Part shown: in pieces, positions 46,367 to 58,802 of the stretch
Position numbering within the stretch: position 1 is the stretch's first letter
Layout of the letters: each line of letters starts with the position of its first letter
From: Sporodiniella umbellata
Lineage: Eukaryota > Mucoromycota > Mucoromycetes > Mucorales > Rhizopodaceae
DNA: 64,000 nucleotides
Direction: 5' to 3'
NCBI GenBank assembly: GCA_025677835.1
Contig: JAIXMR010000016.1
Coordinates: forward strand, 186,001 to 250,000
Program-made: the position numbers and the translations under genes
The notes under the pieces: model-generated
The model's input: the letters and a program-made list of their open reading frames with translations, nothing else
Database searches by the model: none
Told to the model about the DNA's origin: nothing

Positions 46367-47452
46367 TTACACATGAGACTCTTTTCTTTTTTTCATCTTT
46401 TTTGTTAGTAGTTGGTTTTGGCTTTGCTTTCGTTTCTGCCGCATCAGTCTGGCTGAGCAATCTGGGCAATACCATGAGCCTTTAGGCGGCTCTTCTAACC
46501 CAACACATTCCATGTGAAACCACTCAAAAGTACAGTTCTAAACAGTGTTATTACGGCTTTTAAAATCGCCACTTACTGTTCCATCGCAGGCGACCATATC
46601 TCCATATGACACCTGTTGACAAAAACAATAAAGTCTGTCGTCGTTATCCGCATCGTCTCTTCTGACTCTCTTTTGCTGTGGCGTGTTGAGTGGCATTATA
46701 AAGTCTGTCTCTTCATCCGATTCGTTCTCTTCATCATTATCAGAATAGAAGTCCAGATCCATAACCACAGTTGAGTCTATTCTATTTAGTTGGCAGTTTG
46801 GATCATATATACTTACCATGTCTTCCATGAGGTATTGTATAGCTATGAGTAGATTGAGATAGAGGCATGGCATCTGGATGGTCCCGATCATGTTTTTCTA
46901 AATCCTGTTTCAGCTTACTCAAGTGACGATCTACCTATAGTTTTTTTTTTTGGAAAAAAAAAAAGAAAAATAAAAATAAGCATGTGAGCATTCACTTGAT
47001 GTCCGAATACCAATTTAAGCGCTTCTTCTGCTAAACTAACTCTATCGCTAGCTAAATCCTCTAGTTTGGTGTACCCTGTTTTGACGCGTTGAATCATAGC
47101 TGATTGTTCTTTTAGGATTTTATCTTTTTTGTCTGCCTCTTGAGTGAACCATTGACGATGACTTTTGGCAAGATCGTTTTGTGCTGTCTTAATTCTTCGC
47201 TCAGTAGCTATCTAGTTGGTCAGAAAAGAAAAAAAAGAAAGGCTTGAAGTTGTATACCTTTAGACTGGTCATATCGGTTTCGTATTTCTGCCCAGTGATA
47301 TTGTATTTCACTCGGAAGATTTTCTAAGGCTAAAGGAGGGTTCGGTTAATGTAAAAGAAGATTAAAAAAAAAGTAGGTCTACTTGATACAAACTCTTGCA
47401 GATACCTGCCAGAGTCTTCGTGAATGTCTATTGAATCACCAAGAGAATCCAT
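46367..47452 (-). CDS. ING-family PHD-finger protein (chromatin reader)
   Basis: Member of the inhibitor-of-growth family (yeast YNG1/YNG2/PHO23), which brings histone acetyltransferase or deacetylase complexes to H3K4me3. Six exons: 47383-47452, 47258-47329, 46996-47207, 46817-46934, 46577-46776 and 46367-46537, about 280 aa. The N-terminal ING helical domain includes [20 protein letters not shown] and [27 protein letters not shown]. An acidic Asp/Glu-rich linker leads to the C-terminal PHD finger at about residues 205-250: [36 protein letters not shown], with the C4HC3 zinc ligands and the aromatic cage Tyr/Trp positions. It ends in a basic tail KKMKKRKE. Which ING complex it serves is not decided. 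Confidence 0.92.
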
Positions 47453-47553
47453 AATGAAGCAAAAAGACAAACTTCTTTTTTTCTTTTCTTTTTTTTTTTT
47501 TTTTTTTTTGAAACTACGCATGCATTTTAAGAAAAAAATAATTTATTTCACAA

Positions 47554-49100
47554 TCACTTCAAAAGCAATAAACCATGCTGTTTAGTTACAACAACGTCTT
47601 TTCCGCCTAACACATTGATATCTACTCCAGGTCCAATGACCTCCTCTTTGATCAATTTTCCAGATTCGATGTCTATAACAAGCAAGTGTCCTTTTTCTGT
47701 CAAAAGGTATAAAGATGTTTGAAATATACTGTAGGCTGAGTAATCCTCACACTCACCCGGTAGATAAACATAGACAGTCTTCCAATTTTGATTAAGTATA
47801 TTTGTTTCCGTTAAACTGTTGTAAAGCTCACAGCATTTTTGCATTAAATGTGTAACGTCCAGTACTCGTATTTCAAACAAGCTTTGTTCTCTAATGCCAG
47901 CCACAACTAGTCTAGGCCCATAGTTCGCTAAATATTCGCATGCTATATCTTTCTCTGAGGTAGGTAGTGGAAGTGTATACATAAAATCGAAATTGGAAGG
48001 CTGGACCTCTTCATCCCAGTCGACTTGACCTACCCTGGTTCCTGATCGCCAGTCGTACAAGGAAAGTTCATTGGAATCGATGCTGCCAACACAAATCAAA
48101 TGGCGTAAAGGCAAAGGACTAAAACGAATCATACAGCTTACTTGATTTTCCAAATAAGCGCTGCTCACTAAACGCGCAATGCAGGGTCTTTGCATAAGCC
48201 AATTCGCCTCCCCCATCAGTGGATCCTTTATAGTATGTTTCAAGTCCAATTCAAAGATATAACGGTGACCAAGAAAGTCCGTGTTGATACCAAAAACGAG
48301 CATGTAAATAGTATTGCTGCGAGCATTAAACCAACGATGTGTTATTGGTAATTCGTCTTCTACAGAAAAAAAAAAGTTCCTCTACCTACAAAAAAATCTC
48401 TCTTGAGTTGGTTACATTCAGAAATACACTGAATAGAGCCATTGTCATGGATTCTATAAATCAAGAGAGAGTCCCATGTACTTGCTCTTTCGTTTTCTTG
48501 ATCTCCCTCCAGCAAGTCAAATCTCAACGGCCAAAGAAGTGCTATAGTGAAGATTTTCATATATTCATTTTGATATTTAATGGACTGGATACTCAATAAC
48601 TGGTAGTCTCGCTCGGCGTATGTAGGTAAACAAGGGCTATACTTTCGCACAAGTTTGAAGGAAGGGTAATTGTAAAATAAAATACGCCGTTTCTTATCAA
48701 ATTCTCTATAAAATGATACGCCTATCATTCCTTTACGAGTAACGGGGTCAATATCATGTACAAAGGGCTCTTGCATTTGGTATTTTTTGGAGTGGAAATA
48801 GACCTGCTCTAGATGAACGTTTTCTCGTTCTATCATAAATTCTTTCCAGTCTATAAGTGGCTGTTTTTTAAGAGAAAATTTCAAGCCATCAGACCATTTG
48901 GGATAAATTTTTTTGAATAAAGAATACCAAAGGTACAGGCTGTTGGCTATTCTATATATTAGTGTAAGATTTTAACGTGAATGAGGCTCTGTTTACCTTT
49001 CAAATCTTTTGCAAACACTTTCTATTATTTTCAAATCATCTACAGACTCTATGTAGTAACCAAATATAAGTATCAGCACTTCTTCTGGACAAGAGTTCAT
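47554..49100 (-). CDS. F-box protein with propeller-like C-terminal region
   Basis: Predicted substrate-recognition subunit of an SCF ubiquitin ligase, about 491 aa. Exons: 48997-49100, 48386-48951 and 47554-48359. The N-terminal F-box is assembled over intron 1: CPEEVLILIFGYYIESVDDLKIIESVCKRFE then RIANSLYLWYSLFKKIYP. The remainder has repeated beta-strand-like segments with Trp/Asp, such as LSLYDWRSGTRVGQVDW and GHLLVIDIESGKLIKEEV, suggesting a divergent beta-propeller. No defined substrate is known. The second intron (48360-48385) would be only 26 nt. One extra T in the adjoining T10 run would instead make the frame continuous. The stop lies 101 bp before the ING gene start on the same strand. 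Confidence 0.8.
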
Positions 49101-52100
49101 TTGGTACAAAAGAATAAAAACAAAAGAAAAATACACACAGATGTGTCGGGAAAAAAAGTCTATTAATTAAAACTCAGGGGCTACCTCGTAGGTGAGCTTC
49201 TGCTATGTAAAAAAAAAAAAAAAAGGCAACAGAGGCATTGGAGATGAGAATACGCTTTATTGTTTTTCTTCTTTTTTTTAATCCGAATATTTTTAATTAA
49301 AGATGGACTGAAAAAATGTATAATCTATACTTGTCAGTGAGTTTGAACGCTCAGGCACTCAGCGACACTCGGTATTTGTACTACATTACTTTATATATTC
49401 TGTTTTTAACTACTTTTTCTATAGGCAAAGAAAAAACATTAAGATCACCACTTGGTCTTCCTAGTGTTTTTTATTTGTAACCTTTTTTTTCTAGTCATTG
49501 ACCAAGTTTCAATATAATGAGGCCCTGTAGTCATCAAACATCAAACTAAATTTGACAACTACTGCACTGGTCTTTGTTTTCTTATTGTAGAATGCATAGT
49601 TTTGGTTGATCATAAACAGTTATCTGTGCATGTTTTTTTTTTATTGTTTTAACTTTATTTTTCTTAAAGCTTACTACACAAAAGAAAGTAAAGTTCAGTC
49701 ATATACGTAGCCATATAACTAAAATTGCAGTTCGAGTTTTGCTAAAGAGGTTTGTTTATTCCAAGCTGTCTAGAAGTATATTGAAACCAACAACTTAAAA
49801 ATCGATGTGCTATCATCATCTTTTTTTTTCAGCATTATTCGTATGAACCTTTGGCTTTTATATTTGAAACATAACAAATGTTTACTTAATCCACATACTT
49901 TAGCGGTTTCAATAAAAAGCTCGTCAAAAGGCGGCTCTAGCGCTCTTTTGTTAGAACCTGTTTTTGCTACTAATTGCGCTGAATGCATTATTTCATCATA
50001 TAAACGCACTTCTATAAAGTGAAGTTCCCATATGATTTTTCAAAAAGTATAAATACTCGAATGAAATAATTTCAATGAGTCGAACAATTCTCTGTTTTTA
50101 AATAAAAAGCAATGGTAGCTTCAGTCTAATCTAATCTGCGATTTATTAATGATACTAACCCTGCTCTTTCAAGTTGTATTTGTTCTTCAGGTTTCTTTTT
50201 CTTTTCAAAAGTTAATACTTTTCATAACTTAATAAGATTGTTGCTACACCTGATTTGGATACGCTCTCTGTGTATGGTTTTTAAATGCAATATTGGAGGT
50301 ACGTATTGTTTCCTCTGAATTGTTTTCGTAAATGGTTTTTTAGGTAGTATTTACCGTTCAGCTCCCTCTTTCTCTAGGCGCGAATTGACTGAAAAATAGA
50401 CAGCTTGAGGGTACTGGCCGAAGAGAAGTTCAGAATACTGAAAGACATTTAAAGCGACTAAAATTCTTTAAAAATATTCTCGGGGTTCGTTTAAAATGAT
50501 AGAAACGGATTTGCAGCAAAGCTTTACTTTTTTTTAAGATTAAGGCGGTACCTTTTGGTGATATACAAGTATGTGTCCTATACTTTAAAGATATTTTTAT
50601 AACGCGCTTTGAAAAAAGCGCCTGTGTGAAAACTTGATTGGTATGTAATGAATTATCAAACAGACTTTTGATAGACTCATGAAATTAAACATTAAAAGAA
50701 GCTACTAAACGATTTTTAAACATTGACTCAATGAATTATATAAAGAAAGTTTTAATTATAGTTAGGAAGGTTGTTGTTTTCTCTATCGTAATTGAAAAAA
50801 AAAGGGGGGGCTCAAATATTGCCATAGTTATATATAAAAAAAAAAGATGTACAAAATCACCAGGGCAATACGTAAATGACTGTACATCTTTGCAACGCCT
50901 TATGCCCAAGCAGCATTGGTGTTTCTTTCTCTTTTTTTCGAATGATTCTTTTGATAGGAGATAGAGCATTAGCTATTTCTGCTTAAAGATCCAAAAAAAA
51001 AGAAAAAAGAAAAGATAAAAATTTGCTATTTTTAATAATAAAAAGATTCGATACACCCTGACTGATTACGGATCAAAACAAAAATCCGTATCCGTTTTCT
51101 TTTTTCTTGGTACATGTTTTTAAGATTTTCTTTAGAGATTCGAGAATGAAAGGCCCAAAAAATACTATCTCAAAACCAGAGAGAGAGAGAGAGAGAGAGA
51201 GAGAACAGTCAAATGAAGTAAAAGCTAAATAAAGACAAGAGAAAACCTGAGGGGTAAAAAGCAGACCGAAACTAGTTACAGACTAGTGTAGTATAAAACG
51301 AAAGCCGATAGATAAGAAAAAAAGCCAAGCGAATGAAATCGATTGGGGATATGGACACAATAAAGACTTTCAATCAATTAACACAAGGAAAGAGCTTGAT
51401 ATAAATACATATCTGTTCATAAACATAAATCGGGAGTAGTTGCTGTTGCTTATGTGATAAGATGCGCTTGGATTTTATATTCTAAAAAACACCATTTTGG
51501 CTTGAATATCACAAAAGCAATTACTTTATGAGTAAGTCGGTTGGCAATTCGAATCAAGAAGTCTTCAAATAAATCAAAGAGGATAAACTATATAATAGAC
51601 ATCAAATTTGAGTTATATGTTCAATTGAATCGAAAACTTTTGATAAATTGTCTATGTTTGACTCTGGTTTATGCCGACCTTTGTTTGTAAATGCATCATA
51701 ACAGCAAAAGGATCTTTAAAGGTTGATAGATCGTTATTTACAGCGACCTAAAACGACCAATGAAAGGCAGCTATACCAAATAGCGACAGTAGCAGTCAAG
51801 ATATAGCTTTGTTTATGGTTATATGACTCTATTGAGAACCATATAAGGTGACAACTAACCAATAAAGCTTCTGAGACAAGCGCTAGTAAAAAAAAGAAAA
51901 AAAAAAGTAGAGTAAGAAAAGATAGAAGATATAAAAGACAGCTAAATATTGGCTTGCTGTTCAAAGCTCCTTGAAGAGGGAAAGGTATAAAGAAAGTAGT
52001 CTGTGGGTATACATGAGAAAGTTCCTTTTATAGTATCTCTTTTTCTAGCAGCCCGAAGAAGCTACAAATAACATCGTGGTAAATTATTACTGTTGTACAC

Positions 52101-53118
52101 GCTTTTTCCCTGAAGATATCATGTGCTTTTATTATCTTTTTTCTTTTGTAACACCTCGGAGCAAAGTTCAAATAAAAAGAAATCTGAAAGTCGGCGTATT
52201 CAATTCAGGGACTGACTGTGTGATACCATCCTTATAAAAAAAAGTTTTCTCACGCATCTCTATGTCCGTATTCTATTGAATGAAATCAAGCGGATATTCC
52301 TAAGAGCAAGAGAAAAGCATGTCAAACCCAGTGTGCAATCGTAGTGGAATCGGCGGAAAGCGGGATCATAGACAGTATTTCTATTGTACATTTCACTCGG
52401 AAACTGTCGCGACGCCTAGAGTGCGATGTGAGTACTAACGGAAGTAGTGTAGCAACAGATGAGTCCAGAAAGGCAGCAAATACACACGGTTTCTTTATGC
52501 CGACCTTGTGGCTTTATTTTTATAGTTTATTTTTGTTAAACAACACTGTTTTGTATAGATTTGAGCTTTACTTTTGTATAGCGAACTGAAAAAAAGAAAA
52601 AAGAAAACAAAGCTACAACAATAAACAAAAAAAAAAAAGCACCTGATTGCTTATAAACAAAAATATGTACTCTGTAGCGGGAAAAAAAATCTATTGATCT
52701 TTACCACAGAGATTTGCCTAATTTAATCTGATACTTGACGAGCTTACTCTAATGAGAGTGTGTATATTAAATTAAACTCTAATAAACAAAGAAAAGCCAC
52801 TGTATACACTTATATTCAACTCCTTTGTAAACAAAAATGTAGGTACAGTGTAAGGTTCCAAACGGCGGATTTCAAAAATCAGCCAGCGTTTTCTGAAAGC
52901 TCAATTGTAAAACAAAAAAAATCTAAAAGCGTTAAAAAATTATCCAATCAGCGGTTCTCAAAATCTCCATGAGCGTGTACAAAATTTTAAAATATTTTTA
53001 TAACGACAGATTCATAGTATTAAAATAATCTAGGACACCCCTCATGATAAATGAATATGATGTTGCGTGCTAAATTTGTGAATTCGCGCTCAAATTGTAA
53101 AAGGCTTTGTCAATTTAT
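49101..53118. other. Gene-poor region
   Basis: About 4 kb without a supportable gene. It contains a GA microsatellite at 51178-51204, many A/T homopolymers and short chance frames. A minus-strand frame at 49770-50009 has normal amino-acid composition but no start context, partner exons or known domain. A plus-strand frame at 52321-52434 is likewise unsupported. Confidence 0.5.
51178..51204. repeat. AG dinucleotide microsatellite
   Basis: About thirteen uninterrupted AG units inside the gene-poor region. Confidence 0.9.
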
Positions 53119-54306
53119 AGATTCAAGACTTGTGCGAGGTGTGCAGAAGTTCAGATCGAAGAAGGTAAAGAACAGATTGATAATTTAAAAGATAAACTTT
53201 TTTATTTTAAAAAAAAAAAGTAGTGATAAGATTAGTTCACGATGAATTCCAGTGCTCAAAATGTAAATTGAGTCGTTCAACATTCAGTAAACATTGTAAA
53301 GATCAGCACAACGTTATCTGCAAGCCCTATTCAACAAATATGCATAAACATAAAAGGGATCAAACAGGCAACGAAGAAAACAGTGATTCTGATGAGATAT
53401 TAAAAAATTACAAAACCAAAGTTGAAGATGAATACAGACATTTCGTATTCTTCCATTCTATCTTTTACCTGTTTATTTTACAACTCTGTACTCTTTTGAT
53501 GCCTCCAGTGTTTTATCGTTGCTGAAGGCTAAATAGAAAAAAAATCAATGTTGGCAAAAGTTGATGACCAGAAACCGATATCAGTTGTCACAAAGACAGA
53601 AAAAGCATATAATTTCATTGCCTCGCAAGATGTAATCAAAGGGTTGTTGTCAGATCAACCGTCAGGAGAACAGAAGTTTCCAGAACCACCAATTGAAAGA
53701 GAAATACAAGTGTTTGATTCCTCAAACGATCTCTTAACTCACATCCTATCTTCAAGTCCAACGAAGCGCCATCTATTGACTGTTAAATACATTGAGCTGA
53801 CTAAAGACTTGATCAAAAGCATCAATCGAGGCTAGACAATTGTTCCTCAACTGCGATTTACAAAATCAAAATTATTTGTAGGTGCAATTCTCATGTGTCA
53901 AGCATCGGCACTGTTTATCAATACTGACAAACCATAAGGATAGCTAAAAGCAACAGATGTTCACTATGAGTATCGCTTGTCTGTGAGTCGAGACAAAAAC
54001 TCATTTCCAATAGAAGAGATGGAGTATGAATGGATTAGATCCATGAGTGTTATCAAAGATAATGCCAGGAAACTGAAAATTGGAGCCTTTGTTCTGAACT
54101 TCTTGGTTACTTCCAGTGTGATGCTAGGCAACGATCCGGTTAGACTAAAAGAGTTTGTCAACACAGGACCAGAAACATCTATGTTTGATTCTACCTTAAG
54201 AGCCAAAACGTATATCAATGCTGAATCGTTAAATTCCATTGCTTATCAACTTACTGTGTCACTTGTTTTTGAGCCTTACTATGGACATTGTACACCGTCC
54301 ATATAA
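53119..54306 (+). pseudogene. Uncharacterised Cys-rich ORF cluster (gene with unresolved introns, or decayed)
   Basis: Three consecutive plus-strand coding-like segments, about 53119-53455, 53548-53835 and 53960-54306. They have normal composition and no low complexity, which stands out in this desert. The first can be read, after removing 53165-53235 as an intron, as a Cys-rich zinc-binding-like module: KTCARCAEVQ followed by DEFQCSKCKLSRSTFSKHCKDQHN. The second contains KVDDQKPISVVTKTEKAYNF and a helical stretch to LIKSINR. The third reads YEYRLSVSRDKNSFPIEEMEYEWIRSM to YYGHCTPSI. Between the second and third, stops occur without a clear GT..AG pair, so decay is likely. I do not recognise the family; a repeated lineage-specific or mobile-element gene is possible. 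Confidence 0.4.
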
Positions 54307-55779
54307 ACTTTGGGTTGTATACGATTGTGATTTGCCCAAACAAGCAAAGAAGAGCTCATGGGGTTTTTTTTTTTTTTTTTTTTTTTTTTCTTTTTTTTTT
54401 AGCTTATCACTCTTTCTGTCATAAAAAATGGAATCAATGCGAAATTCAACACTACAGAAGTATCTTCTGCATTTGGCACTTTAAAGGACAGACAAAAAAA
54501 AAAAAAACGATGGCTGGTACAGTGCTTCCACTCTCACTTTTTTTTGTTGGTTTTTGAAAAAAATTGGCCAACTTCTGACTAAACGATGGTGTTTCTTTAC
54601 TCAAGGCCCTTTTTGGAAAAAGTTGATATTAACATGATGAGCAAGTAGGATAAAAAGTAGGTTCAATTTTTTTTTTTAAAGAATCAACGTAAATTTAGTC
54701 ACAAAGTTGGGCAAAAAGCTGGCAAATTGAGGGTGAAAGCACTATATAATGAAATGACACTGTTTTTGGAATTTTTTTTTTTTTCTAATTCTTATTATTG
54801 GTAACTAATTCTGTTTAAACTATTTTCAAACGCAAATCACTGTAAATCCCCTTTTTTTGGGCTATTGTATCAAATAAAGTTACATCGTTCATGAACTTTA
54901 ACCGAGAATGGATGTACAGGGTTGTTTTGTGAAATACAAACGAAAAAGGCTGTGTAACTTTCTGCTGTCAGTGCCAATATAAAAAACTTATAATTCTGTG
55001 TATTTTCGCTGAGCGTAAAAGGGTATCCTTTTATTGATTGCTCCAATTAGAAACGCACTGCCCGTCCTTTATAAAAGATAAAGTCTTTTAAGGCCACTTT
55101 TTTCTGATAATGATTTCCCCTCCCCCTGAAAAATAAAAATAAGAATATTTTATAATTTCAAAGATCCGAAACATTCAACTCTATGTGATCAGTGGTCGTT
55201 TAACATTCACAACACAGCAGATATATAATTTGTAATCATTTTTGAATTTCTTGATTTGTCAAATCCTTTTTCTGTTCTTTTTGCTTGACGCGTTGTCCTG
55301 TAGGTAGCTTTCTGATGCTAATTTTTTTTTTTTTTTTTTTTTTGAGGGCGCAAGATACAAAGAAGGATCAGTGGATTGCGACATCAAATCTCTTATATCA
55401 AATGCCTGGGCCTATCCAGTTCGTGTAATACAAAACTAGAATAGGTCTTTGGATTGCCGCTATGTCGTATTGGCGGTTCTATAAAATTTATTCAATCAAA
55501 AAGATCAAAAAAGAGGTGTAACATTTTAACCATCGCTGTACGTTGATTGGTTTTTCAGTTTCTTGATATTTAAAACCCTTTCCTTTCTTAAATTCTGCAT
55601 ATTTTCCTTTTTCCAACTTTTTTTCTTTTATTCCCCTCCTCCCCTTCTCTCTTGTATTAAACTTTCCCTTCTTGTGAAGGCAAATCTATCTTTTAGAAAA
55701 AAAAAAAAAACAAAAGGACTCCCTACACCAACTACAGACATCGGTGGTGATACCCAAAAGAAACTAGAGTGTGTATATT
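54307..55779. other. Gene-poor region upstream of the GATA factor
   Basis: About 1.5 kb. It includes a 26-nt T run (54364-54389), another T run at about 55321-55343 and pyrimidine-rich sequence at 55600-55680, the likely promoter or 5' UTR of the GATA factor gene. No coding region is supported. Confidence 0.5.
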
Positions 55780-57530
55780 ATGCAAAGCAGCATGGAACCC
55801 ACAACACTTTATATCAAAAAGAATGGATTGAATTCTACGTTATCGCCCAAAACGCCACCTGCTGTTACGGCAGCTATTCTTTCAGACAACCTGTTCCCGC
55901 CTAGAAAGCCCAAGACGGCAATGATAGAGGATACGAGCGAGGATGAAAGTGAAGGGTCAGAAGGCGACGACCAAGACAAAAAGAATAAAAAGGAGGATCC
56001 ACTGGCCACCCAAGTGTGGAGGCTGTACACCAAAGCAAAAGATACACTACCGAACGGATCTCGACTGGAGAACCTCACCTGGCGAATGATGGCCATGACC
56101 CTGAACAAAAAGAAAAAGGATGAGGCAGGAGAGAGAGAAAAGGCAAAGAAGATAGAAGAAAAGGACGAGACCCATTCACCTCCTCGCCCGGGTGATACAA
56201 CCGCCTTGCTGTCTTCCTCAGCGCCTCCTTACATGCTGGACTATATGAACAATTTCCAAAGCCCAGCACAAACACAGGAAAAGAAAAACGTCATGATCTA
56301 TGGCTCTACCAGGGCAACGACACCTGCTACGGCCACTACTCTAGACAATGTAAAGAAAAAAAAAAAAAAAAAAAGCGAGAAAACTTCACATGCCTTTTGT
56401 TTTTGTTTTTGTTTATATTTTTGTGTATAGTCCCATATGCTATCGAACATGTATGACACAAACAGTATAACGATTCCCGCAGATATGGACACAACGGACG
56501 ACTATGAAGATCCTGTTTCCCCTAACTCCACACATTCTCTATTTCATCCCTCTTCGGTAGATAATGGATTCAACTATTTCAGCCAATCCATGCCCAGCTA
56601 CTATCACCCTCAACAACACACAGCCTCAAGTCCTGTTGGGCTATTTCCACAGCTAGAACAACCACCACCAAACTATTTTACCGCAGACGCTTCCCCTTCT
56701 CCCGTAGGCTTCTCACCACCTCACCATGAAATCAATGCAGGTGCTATGAGCTTTGAGGATTTACTTAAAATGTATCATGTCAGCCCCAACACCACCCAGG
56801 CGGTAGCCGCTGCAGCCGCTGCAGTAGCGGCATCTTCGGTCTCTGTAGGGACAACACCTTTACCTTCCCCTGGCAGCCATACAGTCATCAACGCTCTTTC
56901 TTCCTCCTTACCTTCTTTTCCCTCTTTACCGCCACAGCCCCAAGGTAAATAGCCATTGATTTTTAATTTTCTATCACTTACACGTCGATCTTAGGCCATT
57001 CACCTCCTGTCACCCATTCGAAATACACAACCCTATCCAGATTGGCTAATACGCCAACGGAAGAAACACCTGTAAAGGCTTCTAGTGCTGGTTCATCAAG
57101 AAGCAACTCGTCGTCTATGACTACCCAATGCACTAACTGTGCTACAACCACAACCCCTCTCTGGCGACGCAACCCCGAAGGCCAGCCTCTGTGTAATGCC
57201 TGTGGACTGTTTCTGAAGCTTCATGGGGTTGTCCGACCTCTGAGCCTAAAGACAGACGTGATCAAAAAACGCAACCGAAACGCAGCCCCCAAGGCGATGC
57301 CTATCAATACCAAGCCTCATGCCAAAAAACCAATGGTCGCTTCCATTGCCAGTGCCAATGACCGAGAAGAGAACAAACCACGACCGATTTCGTTTACCGC
57401 CTCCCGCTGGGGAACCCAGACACTCAACAAACGACAGAGAAGGGATTCACTCGAAGAGGAAACATTTCATCAAAACATGTTTTCTGTCAATAATCATCAT
57501 CATCATCGACTTTCTTTTCCAAACTCTTAA
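55780..57530 (+). CDS. GATA-type nitrogen regulator (AreA/NIT2/GLN3-like)
   Basis: Transcription factor of about 539 aa. Three exons: 55780-56349, 56431-56944 and 56995-57530. The start is the first in-frame ATG (MQSSMEPTT); a start four codons later is possible. At about residues 73-105, [32 protein letters not shown] matches the fungal AreA N-terminal domain (DUF1752). The middle is Ser/Pro/Ala-rich with a poly-Ala run. The single zinc finger at about residues 406-430, [28 protein letters not shown], has the 17-residue loop of fungal and animal GATA factors and is followed by the basic tail VIKKRNR. AreA homologues activate nitrogen-scavenging genes. Intron 1 begins with an A-rich run and ends with TTTTTG repeats. 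Confidence 0.92.
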
Positions 57531-57632
57531 GGGAGAAAAAAAAAAAAAATAAAAATATATATAAAAATATATATAAAAAAAAAAAAAAAAAAATTTTAAA
57601 AATAAAGAGAGAGAGAGAGAGAAAAGGATATT
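57531..57632. other. Short convergent spacer with simple repeats
   Basis: About 100 bp between the convergent GATA and monooxygenase genes. It is made almost entirely of A runs, TATATA and a GA microsatellite (57607-57621); both 3' ends must be processed here. Confidence 0.7.
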
Positions 57633-58802
57633 TTATTTTCTTGCAAACGAAGGAATAGCCTTGAGAGAATCGTAAAACTTTTCAGGTTGTTGATGAACTG
57701 CTAAGGCTGTTTGGTGAGACTCCTCCACGGCGATTTGTGTACGCGGTACGAGTTCCTGATAATAATCTGTCATGGCTTGGTCCAAAGATTTGTGATGGGA
57801 GACACACTGAATGATTTCAGCAGCCAGGACACTGGCATCGGTCACGGCCTGATTTGCACCGTTTCCTCGAAACATGGTCATTGGATGGACGGCGTCACCA
57901 GCCAGAGCAATACGATGATGAGGTGTCATCAACTGGTCAAAGACCGGAAGACGTTCACGTACGTTTATTTTCATGATGTCTGTCGTCTCTGGCAGATGAC
58001 GGATACGGTCCTGGTGGATGGGAGGGAGTGCGGTAGCCCAGGACTGGATGGATGCAAGAGGTGATAATTCTTGAGTGGTGGTGCTCTGAGTGCCGTACTG
58101 ACTGAGCATAAAGAAGACCTCATAAGGCTTTGCCTGGTCCCGATCGGTATTGTTCAAGCAATAAAACATGCATGTGCCCTTGCCAATCACCATGGTCGCT
58201 TGCGTAGTGATCGCTGAGATTTCGGACAGTGCTTGTTCAGAGAGCCATTGTGTCCATCCATAGCATTGCAAAGGGCTCAGCTTGGCCGGATGGCCCAAGA
58301 GCTGGTAAGCTAGTTTTGAGTGTGTGCCGTCTGCAATCACCAAAAAATCGCCTTCCTCGCTTGACCCATCTTCAAAATGAACCTGAACGTGGTTTTCATA
58401 TTCTGAATAGGCCTTTGCCTGCTTATTCCATACCACTTGGTCTTGTATCTCCTCAAAGAGCCAACGACGGAACCGCTGTCGATTCAGACGGTAAGATTCA
58501 AACCCTGGCCCGCCCATAGTGATGATCTCTTGCTCTTGGTCTAGAATTTTCATTGTCGTGTAGCCCCTCACGTTGAACCCATCCGTACTCACTCGCGCTT
58601 CAAAATCTTTGAAACGATGGGAGGGAATGTAGCGTCGAAGAGAATCAATTCCTCGGTTAAAACCAAAAGTCCAGCCTTGTTTACGAGCCTCCAATCCCTC
58701 GTCTCGTTCAAAAACCTTGAACTCAATCCCTTGGTATTTCAAGTTATTGGCCAAGGCTAATCCAGCCGGTCCCGCACCAACAATAAGTACTTTAAACGAC
58801 AT
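57633..58802 (-). CDS. FAD-dependent monooxygenase, aromatic hydroxylase type
   Basis: Intronless gene, 389 aa. Class A flavoprotein monooxygenase (salicylate/p-hydroxybenzoate hydroxylase superfamily). The N-terminal Rossmann motif is VLIVGAGPAGLALANNL (residues about 5-21), the DG motif region is DFLVIADGTHSKL (about 153-165), and the second FAD motif is GDAVHPMTMFRGNGANQAVTDA (about 300-322). There is no N-terminal signal or C-terminal membrane helix, so it should be cytosolic. The substrate is unknown; aromatic or polyketide-like compounds are typical. Codon use is visibly richer in G and C than in most neighbours, and there are no introns in an intron-rich genome, which would fit acquisition by transfer or a retrocopy, although the adjacent GATA gene is also GC-richer. 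Confidence 0.9.
   Translation of the reverse strand: MSFKVLIVGAGPAGLALANNLKYQGIEFKVFERDEGLEARKQGWTFGFNRGIDSLRRYIPSHRFKDFEARVSTDGFNVRGYTTMKILDQEQEIITMGGPGFESYRLNRQRFRRWLFEEIQDQVVWNKQAKAYSEYENHVQVHFEDGSSEEGDFLVIADGTHSKLAYQLLGHPAKLSPLQCYGWTQWLSEQALSEISAITTQATMVIGKGTCMFYCLNNTDRDQAKPYEVFFMLSQYGTQSTTTQELSPLASIQSWATALPPIHQDRIRHLPETTDIMKINVRERLPVFDQLMTPHHRIALAGDAVHPMTMFRGNGANQAVTDASVLAAEIIQCVSHHKSLDQAMTDYYQELVPRTQIAVEESHQTALAVHQQPEKFYDSLKAIPSFARK

Noticed and set aside
49770..50009. Minus-strand 79-codon frame in the desert
   Set aside because: Composition is protein-like, but there are no partner exons, known motif or promoter context; possibly a relic, not supportable as a gene.
52321..52589. Two overlapping small plus-strand frames starting MSNPVCNRSG and MESAESG
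   Set aside because: A possible 50-nt intron can be drawn, but the joined product has no family feature, and the alternative frame is equally open.
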